A stretch of DNA of 61,767 bases, taken from the NCBI GenBank assembly GCA_028874175.1, contig JAPPLN010000011.1, positions 1-61,767 on the forward strand. The letters run 5' to 3'. How positions within the stretch are numbered: position 1 is the first letter of the stretch; each line of letters begins with the position of its first letter. Shown piece after piece: positions 42,964 to 52,063 of this stretch. Position numbers and translations under genes: made by a program. This DNA comes from Chloroflexota bacterium (GTDB lineage Bacteria > Chloroflexota > UBA11872). A model generated the notes under the pieces. The model saw only the letters and a program-made list of their open reading frames with translations. It did no database searches and had not been told where the DNA came from.

Positions 42964-45792
42964 ATGTCACCAAGTGTCGGCCCAGTGAGCGCGACCAGCG
43001 CAGCCCTCGTTCGGCTGCTCGGCACTGGTCCTTCTCGTGTCTCGCTCGCGGGCGGGCTGTTGCGCTTCGGGGACGCCGAGGGCACGCCTGTTGGCGCAAT
43101 CGACAGCATCCAGACGCGCCGCTCGTGGTTCTGGACGCGACTCATCGTGCGCGAGGCCGGCGGCGCCGAGCGCGCAATCGGTGGTCTCGCCCGCGAGGAT
43201 GCCGAGCGGTTCCACGCCGCAGTACTCGCGGACATCGCCCGCGTCGCCCGCGCGCTCGGGCCCCAACTCACGCAACTTGACGACCGCCTGAACCGACTCC
43301 ACGCCAGCAGCCGCTATGCGCGCGAGTCTCAGGCCAGTGGGCTCCAGTCCGACATCGCCGGCGCCGTGGAGCGCGGAGGTGGCGCCCTGACACGAGGCTT
43401 CCTGCCCACACAGGTGGCCGAGGCGCTCGCACGCATCCAGCCGGTCGCGCGCCTTGAGGCGTACGAGGCGGCCAGGGAAGCAGCCAACACTCGCTTCGTC
43501 GCCGCTGCCACTCCTGCCGTGGCTCGAGCCGCCCAGGACGTGCTTTCCTCGCCGCCCACGGCCGAGCAGGCGGCGGCAATCGCCACGGACGAGGACACCA
43601 CCCTGGTACTCGCCGGCGCGGGCACCGGCAAGACCGCCGTAATCACCGGCAAAATCGCCCACCTCGTCCGCAACCGAGGCGTCCCGCCGCGTCAAATCCT
43701 CGTGCTCGCCTTCAACCGCAAGGCCGCTCAGGAAATCCGCGAGCGACTTCCGGACGACCTCGCCGGCGCCCACGTCTCCACCTTCCACGCCTTCGGGCGC
43801 CGCGTCATCGCCGACGTCGAGGCCGCCCCAACGCTCTCAAAGCTGGCGGAGGACGAGGCCATGCTGCCCGCGGTCATCGATCGCATTCTCGTCGACCTGC
43901 TGCGCGATTCGCGGCAAAGCCGGGTGGTCACGAACTTCATCACGCGCCACCGCACGGACTACCGCTCGCAGTTCGACTTCAAAACCCCCGGCGAGTACTA
44001 CGACCACGTCCGCCGCTCCGAGTTGCGGACCCTCAGTGGCGACTTGGTCAAGAGCTTCGAGGAACTGGAAATCGCCAACTTTCTGACCCAGAACGGCGTC
44101 AGCTTTCGCTACGAGCGGTCCTATCCCGTCGAGACCGTCACCCCGCGGCATCGCCAGTACCGGCCCGACTTCTACCTCCCGGACCACGACATCTACATCG
44201 AACACTTCGCCCTCGACCGCCAGGGCCGCGCTCCCGGGGGCTGGACCGGATACGTCGAAGGCGTCGGCTGGAAGCGCGACATCCACCAGCGCTACGGCAC
44301 AAAGCTCATCGAGACCTACAGCTGGCAGCAGCGCGAAGGCGTGCTTCGCCTCAGACTGCGCGAGCAGCTCGAGGAGGCGGGCGTCACGTTCCAGCGCGTC
44401 CCGATCCGGACGCTCCTCCTGGAGCTGGGACAGTGGTTGATCTCATGGCTGGCGCAGCTGCTGGCGACCTTCCTGAATCACGTCAAGACCAGCGGCGTCT
44501 CCGCCGACACGCTCCGCGAGCGTGCCCGTGAATCGCGTGATCGCGCCCGCGGCGAGGCCTTCCTCGACATCTTCGAGCAGGTCAGCGCGCGCTACGACCG
44601 GCTGCTGGGCGAGGACAAGGACTTCCACGACCTGATCAACCACGCCGCCGCGCACATCCGCAACGGTCACTGGCAGTCCCCCTACCGATACGTGCTGGTG
44701 GACGAGTTTCAGGACATCTCCGCGGGCCGCATGGCGCTGCTCCGGGCGCTCAGGGGCCGCGGCGTCGCCTACTTCCTCGTGGGCGACGACTGGCAGTCGA
44801 TCTACCGCTTCGCCGGCAGCGACGTCGCGCTCGTGCGTGACTGCGGGCGCTACCTCGGGCACGTACGGGAGCGCGCGCTCAGCCGCACCTTTCGCTTTGC
44901 GCGCGGCATCATGGAACCTTCCACCGAATTCGTAGTGCGCAACCCCGCCCAGACACAGCGCACGCTAAGCCCGGCCCGGGGCGTGCGCGACGGCGGAGTC
45001 ACGCTCATCGCCAACGATGCTCCCGCCTGCGGACTGCGGGACGCCCTGAGTGACATCGAGGCATGCGAGGGAGCCGGCGGCCCGCCGGTTTCCGTGCTCG
45101 TCCTCGGCCGCTACCGGAGCAGTCAGGGTCCGCTCTCCGCGACTCGTCGCGGCCGGCTGCGCCTCAAGTTCAGCACCGTGCATGCCGCCAAGGGCCGCGA
45201 GGCCGACTACGCGGTCGTGCTCGACCTCAGGGACGCCCGCCGCGGCTTTCCGTCCCAGCACGAGGACGATCCGCTGCTCGGCCTCGTGCTGCCGCCTCCG
45301 CCTGGAGGCTCCTACCGGCACGCCGAGGAGCGGCGCCTCTTCTACGTCGCGTTGACGCGGGCGCGTCGCGGGACTTACCTGGTGGCCGACTCCCAGCGCC
45401 CCTCCGCCTTCGTCAACGAGCTGCTCCGGGAATCTCCCGGGCTGCGCCGCCTCGGCGAATTCCGCCGCGACCGCACGCCCACCTGCCCCCGCTGCCGCAC
45501 CGGGAGGCTCGACGTGTCCAGTACGGGCCAGAGCATGACCTGCCTCAACGCTCCTTTCTGCCGCTACCGCGCCCCGCGCTGCCAGGCCTGCCGGCGCGGC
45601 TTCCTGGTCATCTCGGGAAGTGCCTCCCGCTGCACCAACCCCTCCTGCAACGCCAACCCGCCCGTCTGCGAATCCTGCCGCGTCGGCGTCATGGTCATCC
45701 GCCAGGGCCGCCCCGGCCGCTTCCTCGGCTGCACCCAATACGCCTCCGACCAACCTTGCACCAACACCCAGAAGCTCCCCAGGCGAAGTTAG
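42964..45792 (+). CDS. UvrD/HelD-like helicase with nuclease insert and zinc ribbons
   Basis: A 942-residue superfamily 1A DNA helicase. Walker A (LAGAGTGKTA) is near residue 216, and 'VLVDEFQDIS' (Walker B) near 576, followed by 'GDDWQSIYRFAG' near 607 and later SF1 motifs ('FSTVHAAKGREADYAVVLDL', 'YVALTRARRGTYLV'). Between Walker A and B, near residues 390-460, 'YRPDFYLPDHDIYIEHF' looks like a PD-(D/E)XK nuclease core inserted in the helicase, as in HelD-like proteins. The last 100 residues (from about 839) contain three sets of paired cysteines (CPRC...C, CQAC...C, CESC...C) like the zinc ribbons at the C-terminus of topoisomerase I. The overall design suggests DNA repair or replication-restart work. 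Confidence 0.87.
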   Translation: MSPSVGPVSATSAALVRLLGTGPSRVSLAGGLLRFGDAEGTPVGAIDSIQTRRSWFWTRLIVREAGGAERAIGGLAREDAERFHAAVLADIARVARALGPQLTQLDDRLNRLHASSRYARESQASGLQSDIAGAVERGGGALTRGFLPTQVAEALARIQPVARLEAYEAAREAANTRFVAAATPAVARAAQDVLSSPPTAEQAAAIATDEDTTLVLAGAGTGKTAVITGKIAHLVRNRGVPPRQILVLAFNRKAAQEIRERLPDDLAGAHVSTFHAFGRRVIADVEAAPTLSKLAEDEAMLPAVIDRILVDLLRDSRQSRVVTNFITRHRTDYRSQFDFKTPGEYYDHVRRSELRTLSGDLVKSFEELEIANFLTQNGVSFRYERSYPVETVTPRHRQYRPDFYLPDHDIYIEHFALDRQGRAPGGWTGYVEGVGWKRDIHQRYGTKLIETYSWQQREGVLRLRLREQLEEAGVTFQRVPIRTLLLELGQWLISWLAQLLATFLNHVKTSGVSADTLRERARESRDRARGEAFLDIFEQVSARYDRLLGEDKDFHDLINHAAAHIRNGHWQSPYRYVLVDEFQDISAGRMALLRALRGRGVAYFLVGDDWQSIYRFAGSDVALVRDCGRYLGHVRERALSRTFRFARGIMEPSTEFVVRNPAQTQRTLSPARGVRDGGVTLIANDAPACGLRDALSDIEACEGAGGPPVSVLVLGRYRSSQGPLSATRRGRLRLKFSTVHAAKGREADYAVVLDLRDARRGFPSQHEDDPLLGLVLPPPPGGSYRHAEERRLFYVALTRARRGTYLVADSQRPSAFVNELLRESPGLRRLGEFRRDRTPTCPRCRTGRLDVSSTGQSMTCLNAPFCRYRAPRCQACRRGFLVISGSASRCTNPSCNANPPVCESCRVGVMVIRQGRPGRFLGCTQYASDQPCTNTQKLPRRS

Positions 45793-45863
45793 CTGGCGCC
45801 TCACCCCACCGGCCCGCGCTCAACCGGTTCTGGTCCAGCCCCTCGCTTACAGGTCGCGACACC

Positions 45864-46544
45864 CTATGGCTTCCCAGTGTTCATCCCTCGTATCGCTTCT
45901 CCCCCCTCCACATCGAACCAGTCCTCCGGTAGCCGCGGGACAGCCCAACTCGCATCCGGCCGCCAGGCCGGCCAGCCGTCGCCAAACGGTCGGCCACCGC
46001 TCTCGATGGTGCGCACCACTCGAGCTGCCTCGTCTCGTATCGACGCTGCCTGCTCCGCACTGAAGAACCCTCGGACAATCAACTCCTCAAACTCGTCCGT
46101 GTCCTTCCAGGTCCACGACATGTCCGGGCTCACCACAATGTCCAGGACATAGTCATGCAGCTGAACGCCCTGAGGCACGCGACGCAACGGCGACTGCAGA
46201 TTCACGTACCAGCGCTTGAACTCCCAATCCGAAGACCAGAACAGCCACACCGCATGCCCCGAGTCCGGAGGAGTGAGTGTCAGCACATGGCTGTGCGACG
46301 GCGTGATCACTTCTCTGAACTCTCCAAGCGCCGGGTCAACCCCCCGGATCATCATCTCGATCCGCTCCGAAAAGCTCAGAGACCTGAAATGCGCGTTGCC
46401 TCGCGTGGCGATCGTCACGCCCGGGTGCGAGTACAGCGCTAGGTGACTCGGCACATCCTCAACCACCGTCACCGGCCGGGCGCCTGCGGTACCCCGCCCC
46501 CACAGCTCATACAGAACGATCTGATCGCCTGGCTTCCAGTGCAT
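45864..46544 (-). CDS. DUF402 domain protein
   Basis: A 226-residue protein matching the DUF402 (FomD-like) family: 'KPGDQIVLYELWGRG.AGARPVTVVED', then 'RWYVNLQSPLRR...G...HDYVLDIVVSPD..WTWKDTDEFEEL', and acidic residues that form the metal site in this family. Proteins of the family hydrolyse nucleotide-linked or pyrophosphate substrates in some cases. It heads no clear operon; the methyltransferase gene is 11 bases upstream on the same strand and probably transcribed with it. Confidence 0.85.
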   Translation of the reverse strand: MHWKPGDQIVLYELWGRGTAGARPVTVVEDVPSHLALYSHPGVTIATRGNAHFRSLSFSERIEMMIRGVDPALGEFREVITPSHSHVLTLTPPDSGHAVWLFWSSDWEFKRWYVNLQSPLRRVPQGVQLHDYVLDIVVSPDMSWTWKDTDEFEELIVRGFFSAEQAASIRDEAARVVRTIESGGRPFGDGWPAWRPDASWAVPRLPEDWFDVEGGEAIRGMNTGKP

Positions 46545-46555
46545 AGGCTCCCAAG

Positions 46556-47287
46556 TCAGGCCCGACCTGCCACCGTGATGATCTCAGGACTCGAATCTCG
46601 CAGTGGGCTCTGGTCCCAGTTCCCAAACTGCTCGTGGACTGCCAGGCCCGCACCCGACAGAAATGAGGACAGCGAGTCAGCACTAATGAATCTCAACGTA
46701 CTCCGACTGACCTGCGGATGGTCCCAGGCAGGGCTTGTGAACGAAATGGTGAACGAGACACGGTCGCCGCAAATCGGCGTCTCCACTTGATGCGCCATTC
46801 GGACGACGCGGCCTTCGTGCACAACCTCCACCGCATGGTCGGGAGTCCAGGTCTCCCACGCCCGAGCCAGCGGATTGCGGATCTCGAACGCGAAGCGCCC
46901 GTCGTCGCTGAGAGACGACCGTATCGCGGCCAGCGACGCTCGCAGTTCGTCGTCGTCGAGCAGCACTTGAAACGCATGACCAGTCATCACGACGAGGTCA
47001 AACTCACGACACCACTCGACCGAGGTCAGGTCGCCCAGCACCCACTCGATGTCCGGCCGCTTTCGTGCCTGCCCAAGCATCGCCGCGGCGGGATCGAGCC
47101 CGCATAGCCGTCCCGTGTGCCCGGCTTCCCGCGCCAGGTGCAGGAGCTCACCCGTACCGCAGCCCACATCCAGCACGCTTCGCGCTGACATCACCAGCGG
47201 AAGGTAAAACCCGAAGTCCTGCCTCCCTACGCAAAACGCGTCATACAACTCGGCCAGTCTGGGCTCGGCGAACAGGCGATCGATCAT
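46556..47287 (-). CDS. Class I SAM-dependent methyltransferase
   Basis: A methyltransferase of about 243 residues. The SAM motif I 'SVLDVGCGTGELLHLA' near residue 37 and 'LCGLDPAAAMLGQAR' (motif II) are clear, with 'FDLVVMTGHAFQVL' (motif IV) after them. Small-molecule methyltransferases of this type cannot be assigned a substrate. The frame extends upstream, but ATG 47287 is chosen because it overlaps the stop of the acetyltransferase gene (TGATG), which couples the two. Confidence 0.85.
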   Translation of the reverse strand: MIDRLFAEPRLAELYDAFCVGRQDFGFYLPLVMSARSVLDVGCGTGELLHLAREAGHTGRLCGLDPAAAMLGQARKRPDIEWVLGDLTSVEWCREFDLVVMTGHAFQVLLDDDELRASLAAIRSSLSDDGRFAFEIRNPLARAWETWTPDHAVEVVHEGRVVRMAHQVETPICGDRVSFTISFTSPAWDHPQVSRSTLRFISADSLSSFLSGAGLAVHEQFGNWDQSPLRDSSPEIITVAGRA

Positions 47288-48069
47288 CACGGCGCCCAAA
47301 CACTCCATACACATCCAAACCCCACCAACCCCAACTTCCGCGCCACCGACAACGACGCCCCGTTCGACCACGACGTGCTGTATAGCGGAATCCGCCCCGA
47401 CCCTCGAACCGCCAATGCCCATGCAGCCGTAACCCGCGGAGCCAGCCCCCGCCCCCGCCAATCCACCGCCGTCTCAACCCCCGCTTCCGCCGCTTCGTCT
47501 GATCGCCGCGCGCTGAAACAAACGCTCACCGCAAATCCGTCCTCCACCACCCCGACAATCGGCGCGCACTCCGGAATCTCACTCTCCGTCCACCCTGAAA
47601 AATGCCGGGAAAGAACGTCAACGTCCTGAATCACAGAGATACCGGCGGGCCGGGCCATCCCCTCCGGAAACACGAACGAAGGCCCCGAATCCACCCGACC
47701 TTCAAGGAGGGACCTGTACTGCTCCGCATACACCGGCGCCTGCCGGAAATCCGCCACCGGCGGCTCCTCCCCCGCCAGCCCATCCAATTCATCAGCCACA
47801 TCCCGAGCCACATCCGCCCGCACCGCCCACGCACAACGCTCCCGACCCCGAATCAGCGAAAACAGTGGCCCTGACCCCGGCACTACCTCCCGCGTCCCCA
47901 CAATCCGCCTCGCCCCATCCAACACAAACAACGTCCGCAACTGAAGCTCAGGCGTACTCACGGCGGACGGTGCTGCACACTTTCCAGCGGGAGGTTCCAC
48001 GCTGAGACTCCCCCAGTTCGGCGTACCCGGTGAGGCTCGCAGGCTCATGTGGCGTGTCAAGGCTGTCAA
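47287..48069 (-). CDS. GNAT family acetyltransferase
   Basis: A protein of about 260 residues (253 from ATG 48048). The C-terminal half has the GNAT pattern: 'AVDWRGRGLAPRVTAAWALAVR' (acetyl-CoA binding, with R-G-x-G-L-A), 'IPLYSTSWSNGASLSVARKLGLVGFG' (typical final strand-helix) and an ending FGCVWSVW. The N-terminal half is divergent. The substrate is unknown. It overlaps the methyltransferase gene and follows the hypothetical gene at 48097, making a small operon of modification enzymes. Confidence 0.78.
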   Translation of the reverse strand: MTALTRHMSLRASPGTPNWGSLSVEPPAGKCAAPSAVSTPELQLRTLFVLDGARRIVGTREVVPGSGPLFSLIRGRERCAWAVRADVARDVADELDGLAGEEPPVADFRQAPVYAEQYRSLLEGRVDSGPSFVFPEGMARPAGISVIQDVDVLSRHFSGWTESEIPECAPIVGVVEDGFAVSVCFSARRSDEAAEAGVETAVDWRGRGLAPRVTAAWALAVRGSGRIPLYSTSWSNGASLSVARKLGLVGFGCVWSVWAP

Positions 48070-48096
48070 TCAGGCCCGGAGGCCACTGGCGAAACG

Positions 48097-48702
48097 CTAG
48101 CCGATGGTTCGTCTCCGACGCCACGCCTTCCAGTTCAGGTTCAGTCGACGCCGACCACCGCTCATCTCCCGCGCGCGCAAACCGTCAACGCGGGTTCTGT
48201 TCGTGCGTCTCCCGACGTCCGACCAGAGCTTCGTCTCCCTCCATCCAGTCCCCCTGAAGGAGATCAGGGGACGTCGGATCGCCTCGCAAAACCTCCCGGC
48301 GACGACGTCATCGACTATCTCGTTCAGCCGTTCGATTTCGTCTTCCGCTGACTCATCGCACACGTCGCAGCCGCAACTCGGAAAGGGCTCTGTGAACCAC
48401 CGCCCAAATCGGACGTTAAGACCCGGAAAGGTCGAGAAAACCACGGCAATGGGGGCGGCCTCCGGGTCCCTGGGATTGAGTCGCACATGCGGACGGGCCG
48501 GATCGAGTCCCCGCTCCAGTTCCGCGTCCAGGCCATACCCCTCGGTACGCTCGACGTCGAAGTCGTCTTCCAGCCGGCCGACAATCTCCAGCATGGCCGA
48601 ATGCAACGGTCGAAAGCGCTCGGCGTTGGTTACGCGGCTATACGCTGGATCCGGCGGTGGTCCTGCTGTCCCATGTGCCGCATATCCATACCAACCGGAC
48701 AT
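48097..48702 (-). CDS. Protein of unknown function, DUF6226-like
   Basis: A 201-residue protein from ATG 48702 (GTG 48723 is the longer option). 'YSRVTNAERFRPLHSAMLEIVGRLEDDFDVERTEG' recalls an uncharacterised family I know mainly from actinobacteria as DUF6226; this is from memory and unchecked. Two paired cysteines (SCGCDVC) near residue 118 might bind metal. The C-terminus is Arg-rich. The gene overlaps the chromate transporter stop region by a few bases if the longer start is used. Confidence 0.6.
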   Translation of the reverse strand: MSGWYGYAAHGTAGPPPDPAYSRVTNAERFRPLHSAMLEIVGRLEDDFDVERTEGYGLDAELERGLDPARPHVRLNPRDPEAAPIAVVFSTFPGLNVRFGRWFTEPFPSCGCDVCDESAEDEIERLNEIVDDVVAGRFCEAIRRPLISFRGTGWRETKLWSDVGRRTNRTRVDGLRAREMSGGRRRLNLNWKAWRRRRTIG

Positions 48703-48706
48703 CTCC

Positions 48707-49762
48707 CTACGCCCCCAGTCCAACCCCCTGCACCACGGCGCCTAGGGCCGCTCCCGCCAGGATCAGCCACAGCGAGTTCACCTTGGTGAAGATCAGCACG
48801 CCCAGCGCCACCAGCGCCGCCAGGACCGTCGGTACGTCAACCAGCGCCGAGCGTCCCAGCAACACCATCACAACCGTCATCAGCCCCACGGCAGCCGCGT
48901 TGACGGCGTCCAGAATCGGCGCCGTAATGCTGGACGCCCGCAGCCGCTCGACCAGCGGATGAACAGCCGCCACGAACACGAACGACGGCAGGAAAATCGC
49001 CACCGTCGCCACCACGGCGCCCGGCACCCCGGCCAGCACAAACCCGATGAACGTGGCCGTCGTAAACACCGGCCCCGGCGTGACCTGCCCGATCGCCACG
49101 GCGTCCAGCAGCTGCGTTTCCGTCAGCCACCCCATCCGTTCCACGAAATCGGCTCGCAAAAACGCCAGCAACACATAGCCGCTGCCGTACAGCACCGCGC
49201 CGATCTTCAGAAACAGCAACGCCATGCCCAGCAGGCTGAACGTTGTCGGTACCGCGCCGACCACCCCCACGCTGGCCAGCGGCGCTATGAGCACTCCCGA
49301 AAGTCGCCCCGTCAACCACTGCGGACGCTGCAGCACCGCGCCCACCGCAGCGCCGCCGAACAGCAGCACAAGCTCATTGACGCCCAGCAGGCCCAGCACG
49401 ATCACCACCGCCGCCAGCAGCGCGGTCTGCCAGCGGCGCACCACCACGCGTCCCAGGCCCCAGATGGCCTGCGCCACGATCGCGATCACCACGGGCTTCA
49501 CGCCGTACAGCACCCAGGTCACCGCCGGCGTCGATCCGAACTCGACATAAACCCACGCCAGCACCGAAACCATCACCGCCGCCGGAGCGATAAACGCCAC
49601 TCCCGCGCCCACCAGCCCTCGCCAGCCGGCCCGTTCCCGCCCCAGATGAATTGCCATCTCGGTTGAGTTCGGGCCCGGAATCAGGTTCGTAACCCCCAGC
49701 AAATCCAGAAACCGCCGGTCCGTCAGCCATTCCCGCCGCGTCACAAACTCGTGCCGCATCAT
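48707..49762 (-). CDS. chrA: Chromate transporter ChrA, start uncertain
   Basis: A two-domain ChrA/CHR-family membrane transporter with about 10-12 hydrophobic segments. The family motif 'FLDLLGVTNLIPGPNSTEMAIHLG' lies near residue 20, and the repeated half carries 'LLDAVAIGQVTPGPVFTTATFIG'. From ATG 49762 it has 351 residues. The same frame continues upstream to 49870 and encodes residues typical of ChrA N-termini ('LFLRLGLTAFGGPAAHIA', right before the ATG) but contains no ATG, GTG or TTG. A rare start such as CTG 49831, or a frameshift, is likely. It exports or imports chromate-like or other oxyanions. Confidence 0.85.
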   Translation of the reverse strand: MMRHEFVTRREWLTDRRFLDLLGVTNLIPGPNSTEMAIHLGRERAGWRGLVGAGVAFIAPAAVMVSVLAWVYVEFGSTPAVTWVLYGVKPVVIAIVAQAIWGLGRVVVRRWQTALLAAVVIVLGLLGVNELVLLFGGAAVGAVLQRPQWLTGRLSGVLIAPLASVGVVGAVPTTFSLLGMALLFLKIGAVLYGSGYVLLAFLRADFVERMGWLTETQLLDAVAIGQVTPGPVFTTATFIGFVLAGVPGAVVATVAIFLPSFVFVAAVHPLVERLRASSITAPILDAVNAAAVGLMTVVMVLLGRSALVDVPTVLAALVALGVLIFTKVNSLWLILAGAALGAVVQGVGLGA

Positions 49763-49919
49763 GGCAATGTGCGCCGCCGGGCCCCCGAACGCCGTCAGCC
49801 CCAGCCGCAGAAAGAGCAGCGTGATCGTCAGTGGCCGTTCGATCTCACGTGTCCTTCTTCGCTGCGGGCGTCAAGCGCAATTCCCCGCCGGCGGCGCATT
49901 CTGCACTAAGCTCTATGTC

Positions 49920-50474
49920 ATGAACTCCCGACTCACCGCCCGTCCTCGGCGCCTGGCGCTGGCCGTGACCTCGCTGGCGGTCCTGCTGATGGCACTGGCG
50001 GCCGCTGACTGCGCCGCCACCGCCGAGCCCCTCGCCACCCCCACCCCCGCCCCCCAGCTCAAATTCGAGATTGAAACGGAGGAAGCCGGACCCAGCCGCA
50101 CCAACGTAATCCTGGTGGTGACCAATATCGGACTGACGGACGTGCTGTTGGAAACCAGCCTCACGCTTCCCGAGAACGCTGGTTCGGACCGGGACTACAG
50201 CCCCACGACTCGCGCAAAAGTCACCAACGAGGGCGGACGCGAGGTTGGCGGCAGAGCGCCTGAAGTCAAGACCCTGACCTGGGTGCCGGAGCGGCTCCGC
50301 GCCGGCGTCACCCTGCGCTGGGAGTCGGCCCTCCGCTGCCTCGTCCACGAACCCATTCGCGTGTCGGCCAGGATCACGTCAGTCGAAGTCGGCAACGTCA
50401 GCGAGGCCCACTTCGACGACTTGACCAAAGAAGCCGAAGTAACCTGCCTCCCCCCACGCCGCCCCGGCACCTAG
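49920..50474 (+). CDS. Exported protein of unknown function
   Basis: A 184-residue protein with a basic N-terminus and a hydrophobic signal segment (about residues 12-30) followed by a Thr/Pro-rich stretch (ATPTPAP); a Cys at residue 31 might be a lipobox Cys but the surrounding residues fit poorly. The mature part contains 'RTNVILVVTNIGLTDVLLE', resembling an Ig-like or CARDB-type fold. ATG 49920 is preferred because the upstream open frame overlaps the chrA region on the other strand. Function unknown. Confidence 0.7.
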   Translation: MNSRLTARPRRLALAVTSLAVLLMALAAADCAATAEPLATPTPAPQLKFEIETEEAGPSRTNVILVVTNIGLTDVLLETSLTLPENAGSDRDYSPTTRAKVTNEGGREVGGRAPEVKTLTWVPERLRAGVTLRWESALRCLVHEPIRVSARITSVEVGNVSEAHFDDLTKEAEVTCLPPRRPGT

Positions 50475-50757
50475 CCGCACCCCCGTAACTCCGAACGCAG
50501 CGCAGCGAAGCCGAGAGCCCGCCCTGAGGCAGTCGAAGGGAATCTCGCCGTCCTTCCTTGCCTCCCCCCGGCCAAGGCTGTCCCGCAGGAGACCTCTGCA
50601 CAGCGCCCCTCGTCCTCGAAGGCATGGCGGCTCTTCACCCTCTCCAAGGGGAGAGGCAGGTTCGGCCGTCTTCGGCCGAAACCGGTGAGGGGTCTTCCGG
50701 GCACCCACCGACGGGCTAAACAAACGCCTCCGTAGAGACTCCTCCTGTCGGCCAGCC
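50475..50757. other. Intergenic region with an interspersed repeat
   Basis: This 283-base gap separates the exported-protein gene and the MBL-fold gene, which converge. It contains one copy of repeat family A (50631-50739) and a short stretch (50505-50545) resembling the 'ctgag...tcgaagg' repeats found near the right end. No gene is supported. Confidence 0.6.
50631..50739. repeat. Interspersed repeat family A, copy a
   Basis: Family A is about 100 bases: a hairpin CCTCTCC-AAGG-GGAGAGG, then a second hairpin, then 'ggtgaggggtcttccggg'. In this copy the second stem is TTCGGCCG/CGGCCGAA with a TCTT loop, perfectly paired. Other copies lie at 54276, 54621, 55180 and 55378. Confidence 0.85.
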
Positions 50758-51468
50758 CTACGGCACCGCCGGCACCACCACCTCCGGCCTCGCAGGTAGC
50801 TCCTCCGCCCGCAGCGCAATCTCGGTCTCAGCCAGGCGCCGCACCTCGCGGCCCACCAGGAATCCCGTCTCGTCCAGCGGCGACGTCGGGTGTCCCGGCA
50901 GGCGCGACGTCCGGTAGTGGATCGGAATCGTGATCGACGGCCCAATCTCATCCATCGTCGCCGCCGCCGTCTCCCCGTCGATCGTGAAAAACCCGCCCAC
51001 CGGGATCAGCAGCACCTGGTGCCCCCGGCATTGGGCCAGCAGGTTCGTATCCAGCCGATGCCCCAGGTCCCCCAGGTGCAGCAGGCGAAGCCCACCCACC
51101 TCCACCGACATAAATGCCGTGCGTCCGCGTTCTCGGCCCTCGGCTTCATCGTGATACGCCCCGCCGATCATGTGCAGCGTCACGTCCCCGACCGACACCG
51201 TTCCGGGATGCCAGCCGCTGTCCGAGATACCCCGCACAACCTTCGGTGTCCCCGGCGCCAGCCCCACGTTGTTGTGATCGGCGTGCTCGTGGCTGATAGC
51301 GACCAGGTCAATCGGCGGCAACTCCGGGACCGGATACCCCAGTTCCACGTTGAACGGATCCAGCAGCACCTGCACCCCGCCCGGACTGCTCAACAGGAAC
51401 GTCGCGTGACCCAGCCAGCGCAGCCGCGTCGGTTGGCTGCCGGCCTGGGACGAAAGTTCAGAGTTCAC
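50758..51468 (-). CDS. Metallo-beta-lactamase-fold hydrolase (UPF0173-like)
   Basis: A 236-residue metal-dependent hydrolase of the UPF0173 type. It has 'RWLGHATFLLSSPGGVQVLLDPF' near the start, the metal motif 'SHEHADHNN' (HxHxDH) near residue 63, then 'HLGDLGHR' and 'PIHYRTS'. The substrate is unknown. GTG 51468 (with GGAGGG about 5 bases before it) is chosen; it overlaps the end of recR by 11 bases, so the gene belongs to the dnaX-ybaB-recR operon as its last member. Confidence 0.85.
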   Translation of the reverse strand: MNSELSSQAGSQPTRLRWLGHATFLLSSPGGVQVLLDPFNVELGYPVPELPPIDLVAISHEHADHNNVGLAPGTPKVVRGISDSGWHPGTVSVGDVTLHMIGGAYHDEAEGRERGRTAFMSVEVGGLRLLHLGDLGHRLDTNLLAQCRGHQVLLIPVGGFFTIDGETAAATMDEIGPSITIPIHYRTSRLPGHPTSPLDETGFLVGREVRRLAETEIALRAEELPARPEVVVPAVP

Positions 51469-52060
51469 GACGACCCTCCAGCGCCTGCGCGATGGTTGCC
51501 GCGTCAACGTACTCGATGTCCCCGCCGGTCGCGAGCCCCCGCGCCAGGCGAGTGACACGCACTCCCAGGTCGCTCAGCCGTTGCCGAATCTCCATCGCCG
51601 TGGCGTCGCCTTCGATCGTCGCGTTCGTCGCAATCACGACCTCGCCAATCCGCTCCCGCCCGGCCCTTCGCACCAGCAGGTCAATCGTCAGATCGTCCGG
51701 CCCGATGCCTTCCAGCGGCGAAATCGCCCCGTGCAGCACGTGATACAGCCCTTTGAACCCGCCCGAATTCTCAACCGCCACCAGGTCCAGCGGGTCCTCC
51801 ACCACGCAAATCAGCGCCGTGTTCCGCGTCGGGTCCTGGCAGATCGAGCAGGGGTCCGAGTCCGCGAAGTTTCGGCAACGCCCGCACGTTTGGATGCCCT
51901 CGTGCAGCGACGCAATCGCCGTCCCTAGCGTCTGGGCCTGCCCCGACGTCCCGCGCAGGAGGAAGAACGCCAGCCGCTGCGCCGTCTTCGGCCCCACCGT
52001 CGGCAGCCGCGACAACTCCTCGATCAACCGCGTAACCGCGCGCGGCAGCGCGTCCGCCAC
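51458..52060 (-). CDS. recR: Recombination protein RecR
   Basis: A 200-residue protein that works with RecF and RecO to load RecA at gaps. N-terminal helix-hairpin-helix 'LIEELSRLPTVGPKTAQRLAFFLL'; the C4 zinc finger 'CGRCRNFADSDPCSIC' near residue 58; TOPRIM region 'ICVVEDPLDLVAVE' near residue 83; conserved 'YHVLHGAISPLEGIGPDDL'. GTG start 3 bases after the ybaB stop. Standard dnaX-ybaB-recR order. Confidence 0.95.
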   Translation of the reverse strand: MADALPRAVTRLIEELSRLPTVGPKTAQRLAFFLLRGTSGQAQTLGTAIASLHEGIQTCGRCRNFADSDPCSICQDPTRNTALICVVEDPLDLVAVENSGGFKGLYHVLHGAISPLEGIGPDDLTIDLLVRRAGRERIGEVVIATNATIEGDATAMEIRQRLSDLGVRVTRLARGLATGGDIEYVDAATIAQALEGRREL

Positions 52061-52063
52061 GCG

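Noticed and set aside
45063-45932. A plus-strand frame overlapping the 3' part of the helicase gene
   Set aside because: Pro/Arg-rich alternate frame within the helicase zinc-ribbon coding region; no motif.
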